From Rhizobium aethiopicum (lineage in GTDB: Bacteria > Pseudomonadota > Alphaproteobacteria > Rhizobiales > Rhizobiaceae): a stretch of 53,136 nt of DNA. Under the pieces are notes generated by a model. It was given only the letters and a program-made list of their open reading frames with translations, was not told the DNA's origin and did no database searches. How positions within the stretch are numbered: the first letter of the stretch is position 1; each line of letters starts with the position of its first letter. A program made the position numbers and the translations under genes. The stretch is taken from positions 1-53,136 of the forward strand of contig NZ_JACIFV010000033.1 of assembly GCF_014197535.1 (NCBI RefSeq), written 5' to 3'. This document shows positions 42,588 to 50,961 of the stretch, piece by piece.

Positions 42588-43352
42588 ATGAAGAACCTGT
42601 TTGATCTGACCGGGCAGCTTGCCCTGATCACCGGCTCGAGCCAGGGGATCGGTTATGCGCTGGCCGAGGGCCTGGCGCAGCATGGCGCCGAGGTCGTCAT
42701 CAACGGCCGCACGCCCGAAAGTGTCAAACGCGCAGTCGAAAGCCTCAAGGCTCAAGGTCTGTCTGCCCATGCGGCCATCTTCGACGTAACCAGCAAGGAC
42801 GCTGCCACGCAGGGGATCGCCGCGATCGAGGCCGATATCGGTCCGCTGGACATACTGATCAACAATGCCGGCATGCAGTTCCGCACGCCGCTGGAAGATT
42901 TCCCGGCGGACAAATGGGAGCTGCTGCTGACCACCAATATTTCGAGCGTCTTTTACGTCGGCCAGGCGGCGGCCAAGGCGATGATCGCCCGCGGGCATGG
43001 CAAGATCATCAACATCGCCTCGGTTCAGAGCGAGCTCGCCCGTCCCGGCATTGCCCCTTACACGGCGACCAAAGGCGCGGTGCGCAACCTGACGCGCGGC
43101 ATGTGCGCCGACTGGGCCAAGCACGGCCTGCAGATCAACGCGATTGCGCCGGGCTATTTCAAGACGCCGCTCAACCAGGCGCTGGTCGACAATCCCGAAT
43201 TTTCCTCGTGGCTCGAGAAACGGACGCCGGCCGGACGCTGGGGCAATGTCGAGGAACTGGTGGGTGCCGCCGTCTTCCTGTCGGGCCGCGGCTCGTCCTT
43301 CATCAACGGCCACACGCTTTATGTCGACGGCGGCATCACGACCTGCCTCTAA
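42588..43352 (+). CDS. idnO: Gluconate 5-dehydrogenase-like SDR
   Basis: This 254-residue short-chain dehydrogenase resembles IdnO/Gno, which reduces 5-ketogluconate to gluconate. The nucleotide motif is ITGSSQGIGYALAEG, NNAG is present, and the catalytic Ser, Tyr and Lys lie in IASVQSELARPGIAPYTATKGA. The ATG at 42588 follows GGAGGAG. It heads a plus-strand operon with the kinase and a beta-hydroxyacid dehydrogenase. Together with IdnD it would convert idonate to gluconate through 5-ketogluconate. Confidence 0.87.
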   Translation: MKNLFDLTGQLALITGSSQGIGYALAEGLAQHGAEVVINGRTPESVKRAVESLKAQGLSAHAAIFDVTSKDAATQGIAAIEADIGPLDILINNAGMQFRTPLEDFPADKWELLLTTNISSVFYVGQAAAKAMIARGHGKIINIASVQSELARPGIAPYTATKGAVRNLTRGMCADWAKHGLQINAIAPGYFKTPLNQALVDNPEFSSWLEKRTPAGRWGNVEELVGAAVFLSGRGSSFINGHTLYVDGGITTCL

Positions 43353-43362
43353 GAGAGGTGAG

Positions 43363-43923
43363 ATGATGAATCTGGAGAAAAAGGTACTGCCCTTGGCCGT
43401 GATCGTCATGGGCGTCAGCGGCTGCGGCAAATCCTCGGTTGGAGAGCGCATCGCGGCCCGAAACGGCATGCCGTTTGTGGAAGGCGACCAGCTCCATCCG
43501 GCTGCCAATGTCGAGAAGATGGCGCAGGGCATACCGCTCACCGATGAAGATCGCCTGCCCTGGCTCGACCGGATCGGTGAGGAAATAAAGACCGCGCTAA
43601 ACGCATCGCGAGGGCTGGTCGTTTCCTGCTCCGCGTTGAAAAGAAGCTATCGGGACAGGCTGAGGCAGGCGGCAGGCGGGCGCCTTGCCTTTGTTTTCCT
43701 CGAAGGATCGCGCGAGCTTCTGCTGTCGCGGATGCAGGCACGTCAGGGCCATTTCATGCCGGCCTCGCTGCTCGACAGCCAGCTGCAGACGCTGGAGCCG
43801 CCGACCGGGGAGACCGGTGTCGTGACGGTCGCGATCGACATGGCTTTGGATGATATGGTGGCGCTGGCTTGTGAGGGGCTGAGAGGCGTGGCCGTCAAGG
43901 GAGGAGATTATCATGCAGGATGA
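43363..43923 (+). CDS. gntK: Gluconokinase
   Basis: This 186-residue P-loop kinase phosphorylates gluconate to 6-phosphogluconate. Walker A is MGVSGCGKSS, followed by the family blocks FVEGDQLHPAANVEKMAQGI and PLTDEDRLPWLDRI, with CSALKRSYRDRLR in the middle. It starts with ATG at 43363 after GAGAGG, 10 bp after the dehydrogenase gene, and overlaps the next gene by 11 bp. It is slightly longer than usual at its C-terminus (GVAVKGGDYHAG). Confidence 0.93.
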   Translation: MMNLEKKVLPLAVIVMGVSGCGKSSVGERIAARNGMPFVEGDQLHPAANVEKMAQGIPLTDEDRLPWLDRIGEEIKTALNASRGLVVSCSALKRSYRDRLRQAAGGRLAFVFLEGSRELLLSRMQARQGHFMPASLLDSQLQTLEPPTGETGVVTVAIDMALDDMVALACEGLRGVAVKGGDYHAG

Positions 43924-44806
43924 CCACAGAGCAAATGTCGCCGTCATCGGCGCCGGCATCATGGGGGCGGCGATCGTCACCCGATTGATCGAAACTGGAC
44001 ACAAGGTGTCAGTCTTCGATCTCGACGCCGAAAAGGTCGCGGCATTGGCAGCCAAGGGCGCCCACGCGGCCGCTTCGGTGGAGGATGCGGTCTCGCGGTC
44101 GGAATTCTGCGTGCTCAGCCTCAATCACGCAAACATCGTCCGCTCCGTCGTCTTCGGCGAGAAGGGCGTTGCGGCGGCGGCAAACCCCGACAAACTGCTG
44201 ATCGACATGTCCTCGATCGACCCGGCCGAGACCGCCGACATGGCGAAGCGGCTGCGTGGGGAAACGGGCATGGCATGGGTGGATTGCCCGCTTTCCGGCG
44301 GCGTGCCCGGCGCGCTCGCCGGCAAGCTGACGATCATGGCCGGCGGCAGCCCCGAGGATTTCGAGCGGGCGCGGGTGGTGATGCGGCATCTTGCCGTCAA
44401 CTACACGCTGATGGGCGCTTCCGGCGCCGGGCAGACCACCAAGCTGATCAACCAGCTGTTCTGCGCCGTGCTGTTCCAGTCGGTCGCTGAAGCCGTCAAA
44501 CTGGCGGAAGCCGGCGGCGTCGATCCCGCCGCCATTCCGGCCGCCCTTGCCGGCGGCAGGGCAGACAGCCGGATATTGCAGGAATTCATGGCAAAATTCG
44601 CCGCCCGGGATTTCTCGCCGACAGGCAGGATCGACAATATGCTGAAGGATCTCAACTCGCTTCAGGCCTTTGCGCTGAAGACGAAAACGCCGCTGCCGAT
44701 GACGGGCGCAGTGGTGGAGATTCACCGCCTGCTTTGCGCTGCCGGTCTTGGGCCGAAGGACTCTGCCGAGATGATGCGTCTGCTCGACGGATTTGCCGCC
44801 GACTGA
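43913..44806 (+). CDS. Beta-hydroxyacid dehydrogenase (3-HIBADH/tartronate semialdehyde reductase family)
   Basis: This 297-residue enzyme has the Rossmann motif VAVIGAGIMGAAIVTRL, the substrate block VDCPLSGGVPGALAGKLTIM and the catalytic Lys in GAGQTTKLINQ. Family members reduce tartronate semialdehyde or oxidise 3-hydroxyisobutyrate or 6-phosphogluconate. Its place after gluconokinase suggests a sugar-acid substrate, but it is too short for a classical 6-phosphogluconate dehydrogenase. The ATG at 43913 follows GGGAGGAG and lies inside the kinase gene. Substrate remains open. Confidence 0.88.
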   Translation: MQDDHRANVAVIGAGIMGAAIVTRLIETGHKVSVFDLDAEKVAALAAKGAHAAASVEDAVSRSEFCVLSLNHANIVRSVVFGEKGVAAAANPDKLLIDMSSIDPAETADMAKRLRGETGMAWVDCPLSGGVPGALAGKLTIMAGGSPEDFERARVVMRHLAVNYTLMGASGAGQTTKLINQLFCAVLFQSVAEAVKLAEAGGVDPAAIPAALAGGRADSRILQEFMAKFAARDFSPTGRIDNMLKDLNSLQAFALKTKTPLPMTGAVVEIHRLLCAAGLGPKDSAEMMRLLDGFAAD

Positions 44807-44855
44807 CCTCATTTCAGGCGTGGGAGATTGTCACTTTCCGCTTGACTAATCCGGA

Positions 44856-44871
44856 ATGTTATCGATAACAT
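44856..44871. promoter_or_regulatory. Perfect 16-bp operator ATGTTATCGATAACAT at the transporter promoter
   Basis: An exact copy of the site at 42485. It overlaps the likely -10 (GATAAC, 44864-44869) placed 16 bases after TTGACT (44842-44847), about 40 bp before the ATPase start, an arrangement suited to repression. Confidence 0.8.
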
Positions 44872-44910
44872 CTATCCATAACGACAGCTGCAGCTTTGGG
44901 AGGAGCCACA

Positions 44911-46407
44911 GTGGAAGCCAAGAGACTGCTGGAGTTCCAATCGATCACCAAAAGCTTCGGCGGCACGCAGGCGCTGCGTGACGTCTCGATCGATCTGCGC
45001 GAGGGCGAGATCCTGGCGCTGCTTGGCGAAAACGGCGCCGGAAAATCGACGCTGATCAAGACGCTTGCCGGCATCTACAAGCCCGATAATGGCGACATCC
45101 TTTTTCGCGGCCAGAGTTACCATCATCGCCCGCCGAAGCCGAACGAGCGGCAACCGGTCGCCTTCATCCATCAGGATCTCGGCTTGATCGAGTGGATGAC
45201 GGTCGGCGAGAATATGGGTCTGTCGCAGGGCTTCTCGATGCGCCGGGGTCTGATCGACTGGAACAGGACGCAGGCGCGCGCCAAAGAAGCCTTGAAGCTG
45301 GTCGGCTGCGATTTCGATCCGACGACGCGGGTCTCGGCCTTGTCGCGCACCGAAAAATCGCTCGTCGCCATTGCCCGCGCGCTTGCCGTCGAAGCCGACG
45401 TCCTCGTGCTCGACGAGCCGACGGCGAGCCTGCCCGCCGACGAAGTCGATCGGCTGTTCAATGCGATCCGCCCGCTGAAGGAGCGCGGCGTCGGCATGAT
45501 CTACGTCTCCCACAGGCTGGACGAGATTTTCCGCATCGCCGATCGCGTCGCCGTGCTGCGCGACGGATGCATGGTCGGGCAGAAGCCGGTCAGCGAGACC
45601 ACTCCCGACGAACTGGTGACGATGATCATCGGCCGCAGCGGCGACAGTCTCTTTTCGAGGACCGAGATCAAGCCCGGCAAGGCGATCGTCAAAGTCCGCA
45701 ACCTCGTCTGCGCCGGCACCAGCCCGATATCCTTCGATATAAGAGAGGGCGAGCTGCTCGGCCTTGCCGGATTGCGCGGCGCCGGTCAGGAACGCATCGG
45801 CCGGGCGCTGTTCGGCTGCGAGCCCTTCAACGGCTCGGTTCTGCTGCATGACCAGGCGCCGGATCTTTCCAGCCCGCGACAGGCCATGGCGTCTGGCATC
45901 GGTCTGATTGCCCGTGACCGTACGGAGGAATCCGTCGCGCTCTCGCTGTCCATTCGGGAAAACACCTACCTCAATCCGGGCGCTGTCGGGCGCGGGCTGT
46001 TGTCCTTCCTGTCTCCGCGCGGTGAAGCCGATCTTGCGCATGCGATCGGCCATACCGTCGGCCTCAGGCCGAACGATCCGGATCTGCCGGTCGAGGCCCT
46101 GTCGGGCGGCAATCAGCAGAAAGTGGTCGTCGGCCGCTGGCTGGCAACCGGCCGCAAGCTGCTGATTGCGGAAGATCCGACCGCCGGCGTCGATATCGGC
46201 GCGCGTGCGGAGATCTACCGTCTGATCACCCAGGCGCTGGAAGCCGGTCTCGCGGTCGTCGTGGTGTCGACGGACTTCGAGGAAATCGCCCATATCTGCC
46301 ACCGCGCGCTGGTTTTCTCGCGCGGCAAAATCGTCAGCGAACTGACTGGAAGCGCCCTGACCACGGAGGCGGTCATAACAGCCGCATCCGCATCGGAAGC
46401 GGCTTGA
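44911..46407 (+). CDS. RbsA-like sugar ABC transporter ATPase with two NBDs
   Basis: This 498-residue ATPase carries two nucleotide-binding domains. The first has Walker A GENGAGKSTLI, a divergent signature (LSRTEKSLVAIARAL) and Walker B VLVLDEPTASL. The second keeps LSGGNQQKVVVGRWL, but its Walker B reads LLIAEDPTAGVDIG, with Glu-Asp where Asp-Glu is usual, and its Walker A region (LAGLRGAGQERIGRAL) is degenerate as in all RbsA proteins. The GTG at 44911 follows GGGAGGAG by five bases; a TTG five codons earlier would lie on top of that site. It starts the transporter operon behind the 16-bp operator. Confidence 0.92.
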   Translation: MEAKRLLEFQSITKSFGGTQALRDVSIDLREGEILALLGENGAGKSTLIKTLAGIYKPDNGDILFRGQSYHHRPPKPNERQPVAFIHQDLGLIEWMTVGENMGLSQGFSMRRGLIDWNRTQARAKEALKLVGCDFDPTTRVSALSRTEKSLVAIARALAVEADVLVLDEPTASLPADEVDRLFNAIRPLKERGVGMIYVSHRLDEIFRIADRVAVLRDGCMVGQKPVSETTPDELVTMIIGRSGDSLFSRTEIKPGKAIVKVRNLVCAGTSPISFDIREGELLGLAGLRGAGQERIGRALFGCEPFNGSVLLHDQAPDLSSPRQAMASGIGLIARDRTEESVALSLSIRENTYLNPGAVGRGLLSFLSPRGEADLAHAIGHTVGLRPNDPDLPVEALSGGNQQKVVVGRWLATGRKLLIAEDPTAGVDIGARAEIYRLITQALEAGLAVVVVSTDFEEIAHICHRALVFSRGKIVSELTGSALTTEAVITAASASEAA

Positions 46408-46425
46408 GCCATCGGGAGAACAGCC

Positions 46426-47466
46426 ATGCAATCCATTGAATCCACCGCGCTGGAGCCGACCAAGAGCGAAATGGCCGGCCTGTCCACCGGACAGAAGATC
46501 GGCCGCCTGATCCCGGTTTATGGGCTGGTGATCCTTACCCTTGGGCTGATCGTGCTCTTCTCGATCCTGCTGCCCGATACGTTTCCGACCGTGTTGAATG
46601 TCCGCTCGATCGTCTCCGACAAGGCGATCATCGCGCTGCTGTCGCTGGCCGCGATGATCCCGATGGCGTCGGGCCGCATCGACCTGACGGTCGGCTACGG
46701 CATCGTGCTCTGGCATATTCTCGCGATCAGCCTGCAGACGGTCTACGGCCTGCCCTGGCCGGTCGCGGTCCTGATCGTTCTCGCGCTCGGCGTTCTCACC
46801 GGCTTCATCAACGGCCTTTTGGTCGAGGTCGCCAAGATCGACAGTTTCATTGCGACGCTCGGCACGGGCACGGTCCTCTATGCGCTTGCCCTCTGGCATA
46901 CCGGCGGCCGGCAGGTGGTCGGTGTCCTGCCTGAGGGCTTCTATGCGCTGAACGGCACCATGCTGTTCGGCCTGCCGATCACTGGCTTTTACGTGCTGCT
47001 GATCGCAATCTGCATGTGGATCGTGCTCGAATACCTGCCGATCGGCCGGTATCTCTATGCCATCGGCGCCAATCCCAAGGCGGCTGCCCTCAATGGCATT
47101 CCCGTCCGCAAATTCGTGATCGGCGCCTTCGTCACCTCAGGCCTGCTGGCGGCCCTGACCGGGATCCTGCTCGCCTCGAAGCTGCGCATCGGCCAGGCGA
47201 GCGTCGGCCTCGAATATCTGCTGCCGGCGCTTGTCGGCGCCTTTCTCGGATCGACGACGATCAAGCCCGGACGGGTGAACGTCTGGGGCACCTTGATCGG
47301 CGTCATCATCCTGGCCGTCGGCATTTCAGGAATTCAGCAATTCGGCGGGTCGTTCTTCGTCGAACCGCTGTTCAACGGTGTGACCCTGCTGATTGCCATC
47401 GGTATAGCAGGTTACGCCCAGCGCAAACGCGGAGCCGTGAGGAGGATCACACCCGCATCCAAATGA
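46426..47466 (+). CDS. RbsC-like sugar ABC transporter permease
   Basis: This 346-residue inner-membrane protein belongs to the CUT2 permeases. It has about eight to ten hydrophobic segments (the first LVILTLGLIVLFSILL) and the family blocks GRIDLTVGYGIVLWHILAIS, VEVAKIDSFIATLGTGTVLY and GRYLYAIGANPKAAALNGIP. The ATG at 46426 follows GGGAGAA, 18 bp after the ATPase. The sugar carried is probably an aldonic acid or its parent sugar, by regulon. Confidence 0.92.
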   Translation: MQSIESTALEPTKSEMAGLSTGQKIGRLIPVYGLVILTLGLIVLFSILLPDTFPTVLNVRSIVSDKAIIALLSLAAMIPMASGRIDLTVGYGIVLWHILAISLQTVYGLPWPVAVLIVLALGVLTGFINGLLVEVAKIDSFIATLGTGTVLYALALWHTGGRQVVGVLPEGFYALNGTMLFGLPITGFYVLLIAICMWIVLEYLPIGRYLYAIGANPKAAALNGIPVRKFVIGAFVTSGLLAALTGILLASKLRIGQASVGLEYLLPALVGAFLGSTTIKPGRVNVWGTLIGVIILAVGISGIQQFGGSFFVEPLFNGVTLLIAIGIAGYAQRKRGAVRRITPASK

Positions 47467-47515
47467 GGATGCCGGCTCACCGGTATCTCACAACAAACAA
47501 AATGGAGGAGTGAAC

Positions 47516-48613
47516 ATGAAGCGCAGAACTTTATTGCAGGCAACGGTCGCAACCGTCGCCGTTATGCTCAGCGTGCCGGCATTGGCCGATTCCATGGCCG
47601 ACGCCAAGGCCGTGGTCGACAAATATGCTTCCAAGGTCAGCGCATGGGATGGCCCGACCAGCGGACCCAAGGGTGCGACCGGCAAGAACATCGTCATTCT
47701 TGCCGCCGATATGAAAAACGGCGGCATCCTCGGTGTGGTCAATGGCGTCCAGGAAGCGGCGGGCGCGCTCGGCTGGACGGTGAAGGCGCTTGACGGCGCC
47801 GGCTCGATCGGCGGCCGCACCGCGGCCTTCGGCCAGGCCATGGCGCTGAAGCCGGATGGCATCATCATCAACGGCTTCGATGCGGTCGAGCAGAAGCCGG
47901 CGATGGAAGCGGCTAAGGCGGCCGGTATTCCGATGGTTTCCTGGCACGCCGCCTCGGCCGTCGGCCCGGTTGCCGACGTCGGCGTTTTCGCCAACGTCAC
48001 CACCGATGCGATGGAAGTATCGAAGTCCGCGGCGGATTGGGCCTTCGCCGATGCCGGCGGCAAGCCTGGTGTCATCATCTTCACCGACTCCACCTATGCG
48101 ATCGCGATCGCCAAGGCCGACCGTATGAAAAAGGAGATCGAGGATCTCGGCGGCACGGTGCTCGAATATGTCGACACGCCGATCGCCGAAACCTCGCAGC
48201 GCATGCCGCAGCTGACCACGTCGCTGCTGCAGAAATACGGCGCCAAGTGGACGCATTCGCTGGCGATCAACGACCTCTACTACGACTTCATGGGACCGTC
48301 CCTCGCCTCGGCCGGCATTGCCGGCGACGGAAAGCCGGTTAATGTTGCCGCCGGCGACGGTTCGGAGAGCGCCTATCAGCGCATTCGCGCCAAGCAGTAT
48401 CAGGCCGTCACAGTCGCCGAGCCGCTCAACCTCCAGGGCTGGCAGCTCGTCGATGAACTGAACCGCGCCTTCGCGGGCGCTCCGTGGTCGGGCTATGTGT
48501 CGCCGCTCCACGTGGTGACCAGCGCGAACGTCGAATTTGACGGCGGGCCGAAGAACAGCTTCGATCCCGATAACGGCTATCGCGATCAATACAAGAAAAT
48601 CTGGGGCAAATAA
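47516..48613 (+). CDS. RbsB-like sugar ABC transporter substrate-binding protein
   Basis: This 365-residue periplasmic protein has a signal peptide (MKRRTLLQATVATVAVMLSV, cleavage near ALADS) and a family-4 sugar-binding fold: KNIVILAADMKNGGILGVVN, ALKPDGIIINGFDAVEQKPA and AAGIPMVSWHAAS are typical. The ATG at 47516 follows GGAGGAG. It is the last gene of the three-gene importer, reversing the common order in which the binding protein comes first. The ligand is inferred to be a sugar or sugar acid of the idonate/gluconate type. Confidence 0.9.
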   Translation: MKRRTLLQATVATVAVMLSVPALADSMADAKAVVDKYASKVSAWDGPTSGPKGATGKNIVILAADMKNGGILGVVNGVQEAAGALGWTVKALDGAGSIGGRTAAFGQAMALKPDGIIINGFDAVEQKPAMEAAKAAGIPMVSWHAASAVGPVADVGVFANVTTDAMEVSKSAADWAFADAGGKPGVIIFTDSTYAIAIAKADRMKKEIEDLGGTVLEYVDTPIAETSQRMPQLTTSLLQKYGAKWTHSLAINDLYYDFMGPSLASAGIAGDGKPVNVAAGDGSESAYQRIRAKQYQAVTVAEPLNLQGWQLVDELNRAFAGAPWSGYVSPLHVVTSANVEFDGGPKNSFDPDNGYRDQYKKIWGK

Positions 48614-48626
48614 GCTTTTTCGATCA

Positions 48627-48652
48627 GAGGGCGTATCGGCTGGTACGCCCTC
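48627..48652 (+). terminator. Stem-loop after the binding-protein gene
   Basis: GAGGGCGTA and TACGCCCTC (48627-48635 with 48644-48652) form a 9-bp stem over eight bases, 14 bp after the stop. No T-tract follows, so it may be a weak terminator or 3'-protecting hairpin. Confidence 0.6.
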
Positions 48653-48711
48653 CCCTCACTGCATCACCTCTATGTCGATCCAGCTCCGGCGAGTTTTGGA
48701 AAAGAGAACCC

Positions 48712-49050
48712 ATGATCATTCGTTATGCTTTGTTTGAAGGCGAAATCCATCCCGGCAGAGAAGAGGAGTTCCGGGATTTTGTCAGACAGCGGCTCGTCCC
48801 TCTCTGGACGAAATTTCCCGGCGCCGAGGAAGTGCGGGTGCTGGATGGCATGGAGCGCGACGAAGGCGCCCCGGTCTATGCCATGGCGCTTGCCATTCGT
48901 TATCCCGATATGGATGCGGTCAACGCAGCGCTTCGCTCCGATGTGCGCTTCGAGAGCCGCGAGGTCACCGGCGAACTCCTGCAGCTCTTCACCGGCAAGG
49001 TGCATCACCACGTCTTCCAGGCCAACGAATACCCGCCGGCCATTGACTGA
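48712..49050 (+). CDS. Small dimeric alpha/beta-barrel (EthD-like) protein
   Basis: This 112-residue protein has the pattern of stand-alone dimeric ferredoxin-like barrels (EthD, antibiotic-biosynthesis monooxygenase): a first strand IIRYALFEGEIHPGREEEF, then RLVPLWTKFPGAEEVRVLDG, AMALAIRYPDMDAVNAALRS and a His-rich end GKVHHHVFQANEY. Members include small oxygenases and sugar mutarotases. The ATG at 48712 follows AAGAGA. It may belong to the transporter unit, although a stem-loop lies between them. Function unknown. Confidence 0.7.
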   Translation: MIIRYALFEGEIHPGREEEFRDFVRQRLVPLWTKFPGAEEVRVLDGMERDEGAPVYAMALAIRYPDMDAVNAALRSDVRFESREVTGELLQLFTGKVHHHVFQANEYPPAID

Positions 49051-49362
49051 CCGCCGGGCATTTTCCGCGCCGACTGGAGCGACGGACGCTGCCCGGCCGT
49101 AAGATCGAGGACAGGGATCGAACAATCTTAAAGCGCCTGCGAACAAGCGTTCCAGGCGCTTTTCCTATTGGGACGCTGCCAAGCCCGCGGGCACCGACCT
49201 TTGGCACAATTTTTCATCAGCGCCGCCATTATTAAATTAAATAGTCTACTGATTTAGTGGGCAATGCTCCATTTTACCCCGCATGGGCGCCCGGCGAAGC
49301 AGGTAACCGCATGATCTCCCAGGAGGCCTTCTTCTTCCAATCACGTAGATCCGCAGCATCGC
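49051..49362. other. 312-bp gap with terminator and AT-rich promoter segment
   Basis: The gap holds the intrinsic terminator at 49130-49163 and an AT-rich segment (about 49228-49258) that could be the promoter of the luciferase-like gene. AGGAGG at 49321-49326 is 37 bp before that gene start and too far to serve it. Confidence 0.45.
49130..49163 (+). terminator. Intrinsic terminator
   Basis: AAAGCGCCTG pairs with CAGGCGCTTT (49130-49139 with 49153-49162), extended inside by GAAC and GTTC with one unpaired C, and ends in a TTTT run to 49163. It closes the unit of the small barrel protein. Confidence 0.8.
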
Positions 49363-50433
49363 ATGAGCAATAATTCCGAATTTCTCTGGTATATTCCAAA
49401 CGACGTCAGGCCTGGTCATCGTGGCGATTCCGCCGTCGACAATCACAACAGCCTGGATACGCTGACCAGCCATGCGAAGGCGCTGGAGGAGCATGGCTGG
49501 AAAGGCGCGCTGATCGGCACCGGCTGGGGCCGCCCCGACACGTTTACCGTCGCGGCCTCGCTTGCCGCGCGGACCACCAGTTTCGAACCGCTGATCGCGA
49601 TCCGCCCGGGCTACTGGCGGCCGGCAAACTTCGCCTCCGCAGCCGCGACGCTCGATCATCTCAGCGGCTGCCGCGTGCGGATCAACATCGTCTCGGGCAA
49701 GGATAACCTGCCGGCCTATGGCGATAGCGAGGGCGATCAGGCGCATCGTTATGCCCGCACGAAGGAATTCATGCGGCTGGTCCGAAGACTATGGACCGAG
49801 GAAAACGTCACCTCGGCGGGCGATCACTTCAGGGTCGCCGAATCCACCGTGGTCCCCCGCATCCAGGTTCGCGGCGGCCGCCGCCATCCCAAATTCTATT
49901 TCGGCGGCGCCTCCGAGGCGGCCGAGCGGGTGGCGGCCACCGAAGCAGACGTCCAGCTTTTCTGGGGCGAGCCACTGGAGGGTGTCCGGGAGCGGATCGG
50001 CCGGCTCAAGACGTTGAGCAGGGAACTCGACCGCGACCTTCCCCCGCTGGAGTTCGGATTGCGGATAACGACGCTGGTCCGGGATACGACGGAACAGGCC
50101 TGGGCCGACGCCGAGGCGAAGGTTGCCGAGATGGCAAAAAACAAAGGCGCCGGGTGGCACGATCACCAGCGCGTGCTTGCTGTCGGCCAGCAGCGGCTGC
50201 TCGCTCTCTATGAGCGCGGCGATGTCCTCGACGACAATCTCTATACCGCGCCCGGCAAATTCGGCGGCGGTGGCGCCGGCACAACATGGCTGGTCGGTTC
50301 GGCGGCGGACGTCGCCCGCTCGCTGCGCAAATATCAGGATCTCGGCATCACGCATTTCGTGCTTTCCGACACGCCCTACCTTTCCGAGATCAAGCGCCAG
50401 GGCGACCAGCTTCTGCCGCTGCTGCGCGGTTGA
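49363..50433 (+). CDS. Luciferase-like flavin monooxygenase (SsuD type)
   Basis: This 356-residue protein has the luciferase-like (alkanesulfonate monooxygenase) TIM barrel. It opens with EFLWYIPNDVRPGH, continues with HAKALEEHGWKGALIGTGWG and FTVAASLAARTTSFEPLIAI, RPGYWRPANFASAAATLDHL, GCRVRINIVSGKDN, and carries FYFGGASEAAERVAA. Relatives use reduced flavin to desulfonate alkanesulfonates or open other substrates. The ATG at 49363 has no good ribosome binding site. No flavin reductase or sulfonate transporter is adjacent, so the substrate is open. Confidence 0.88.
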   Translation: MSNNSEFLWYIPNDVRPGHRGDSAVDNHNSLDTLTSHAKALEEHGWKGALIGTGWGRPDTFTVAASLAARTTSFEPLIAIRPGYWRPANFASAAATLDHLSGCRVRINIVSGKDNLPAYGDSEGDQAHRYARTKEFMRLVRRLWTEENVTSAGDHFRVAESTVVPRIQVRGGRRHPKFYFGGASEAAERVAATEADVQLFWGEPLEGVRERIGRLKTLSRELDRDLPPLEFGLRITTLVRDTTEQAWADAEAKVAEMAKNKGAGWHDHQRVLAVGQQRLLALYERGDVLDDNLYTAPGKFGGGGAGTTWLVGSAADVARSLRKYQDLGITHFVLSDTPYLSEIKRQGDQLLPLLRG

Positions 50434-50961
50434 CGTCGGAGGAAGGTGTCAGCGCACCGCCATAGTGCATCCAAGATATCGGCGATCGTCCTGCTTCGTT
50501 ACGGAAGACCATTATTCGAACGTGACGTGCAGGGAGACTTGAATAGTCCGGTTTGCAACAAGAGATATAGCCCGATTCTGCCGGACAACTTGACATACGC
50601 TTGCCGGTGCGAAGATCGGGGTATTTTGCGAAAAAAATGTTCGCAAAATATTCCAAAATCGCAACGCAGCGATAGCCTACCGCCTCCGTTTACATTCTCT
50701 AAAATATATTCCCCTAAATTTTTAAGGATATCGGAACGACGTTCTCAGGATCGTCATCTACGCCATGATGGCGGCCCAGCATCCGAAATCGCGCATGAAA
50801 TCGACGTGAACCTTGGTGCGTGCCTCCCATATCGGGCGCGCAGAAGTTTCGTCGGTGCATTGGGAGATAGGTTGACGCTCTGCATTTGAACGAGATGCGA
50901 CGAGCGATCCTGGCGGCCAAGACAGATTTGACAAACCTCGCCGACACGATGGAGAGTGACA
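50434..50961. other. 528-bp region without a confident gene
   Basis: A lower-GC stretch. It contains a perfect 11-bp inverted repeat, TATTTTGCGAA at 50622-50632 and TTCGCAAAATA at 50640-50650 with 7 bases between, and the chemoreceptor ribosome binding site at 50951-50956. A 147-codon plus-strand frame (50446-50889) has no ribosome binding site and poor coding character. The inverted repeat may be a regulator site or RNA hairpin. Confidence 0.5.
50622..50650. repeat. Perfect 11-bp inverted repeat
   Basis: Arms TATTTTGCGAA and TTCGCAAAATA at 50622-50632 and 50640-50650 surround AAAAATG. It lies in the untranslated region about 310 bp before the chemoreceptor gene and 190 bp after the monooxygenase. 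Role unknown; no T-run follows on either strand that would make it a clear terminator. Confidence 0.6.

Noticed and set aside
43913..44806. 6-phosphogluconate dehydrogenase
   Set aside because: The protein is about 300 residues and has the 3-HIBADH signature; it lacks the long C-terminal helical domain of classical Gnd.
44872..46899. 675-codon minus-strand frame opposite the RbsA-like ATPase
   Set aside because: It overlaps two well-supported plus-strand genes and its product is rich in Arg, Asp and Gln with no known fold.
50446..50889. 147-codon frame in the region before the chemoreceptor
   Set aside because: No ribosome binding site, irregular composition and no recognisable motif; treated as non-coding.
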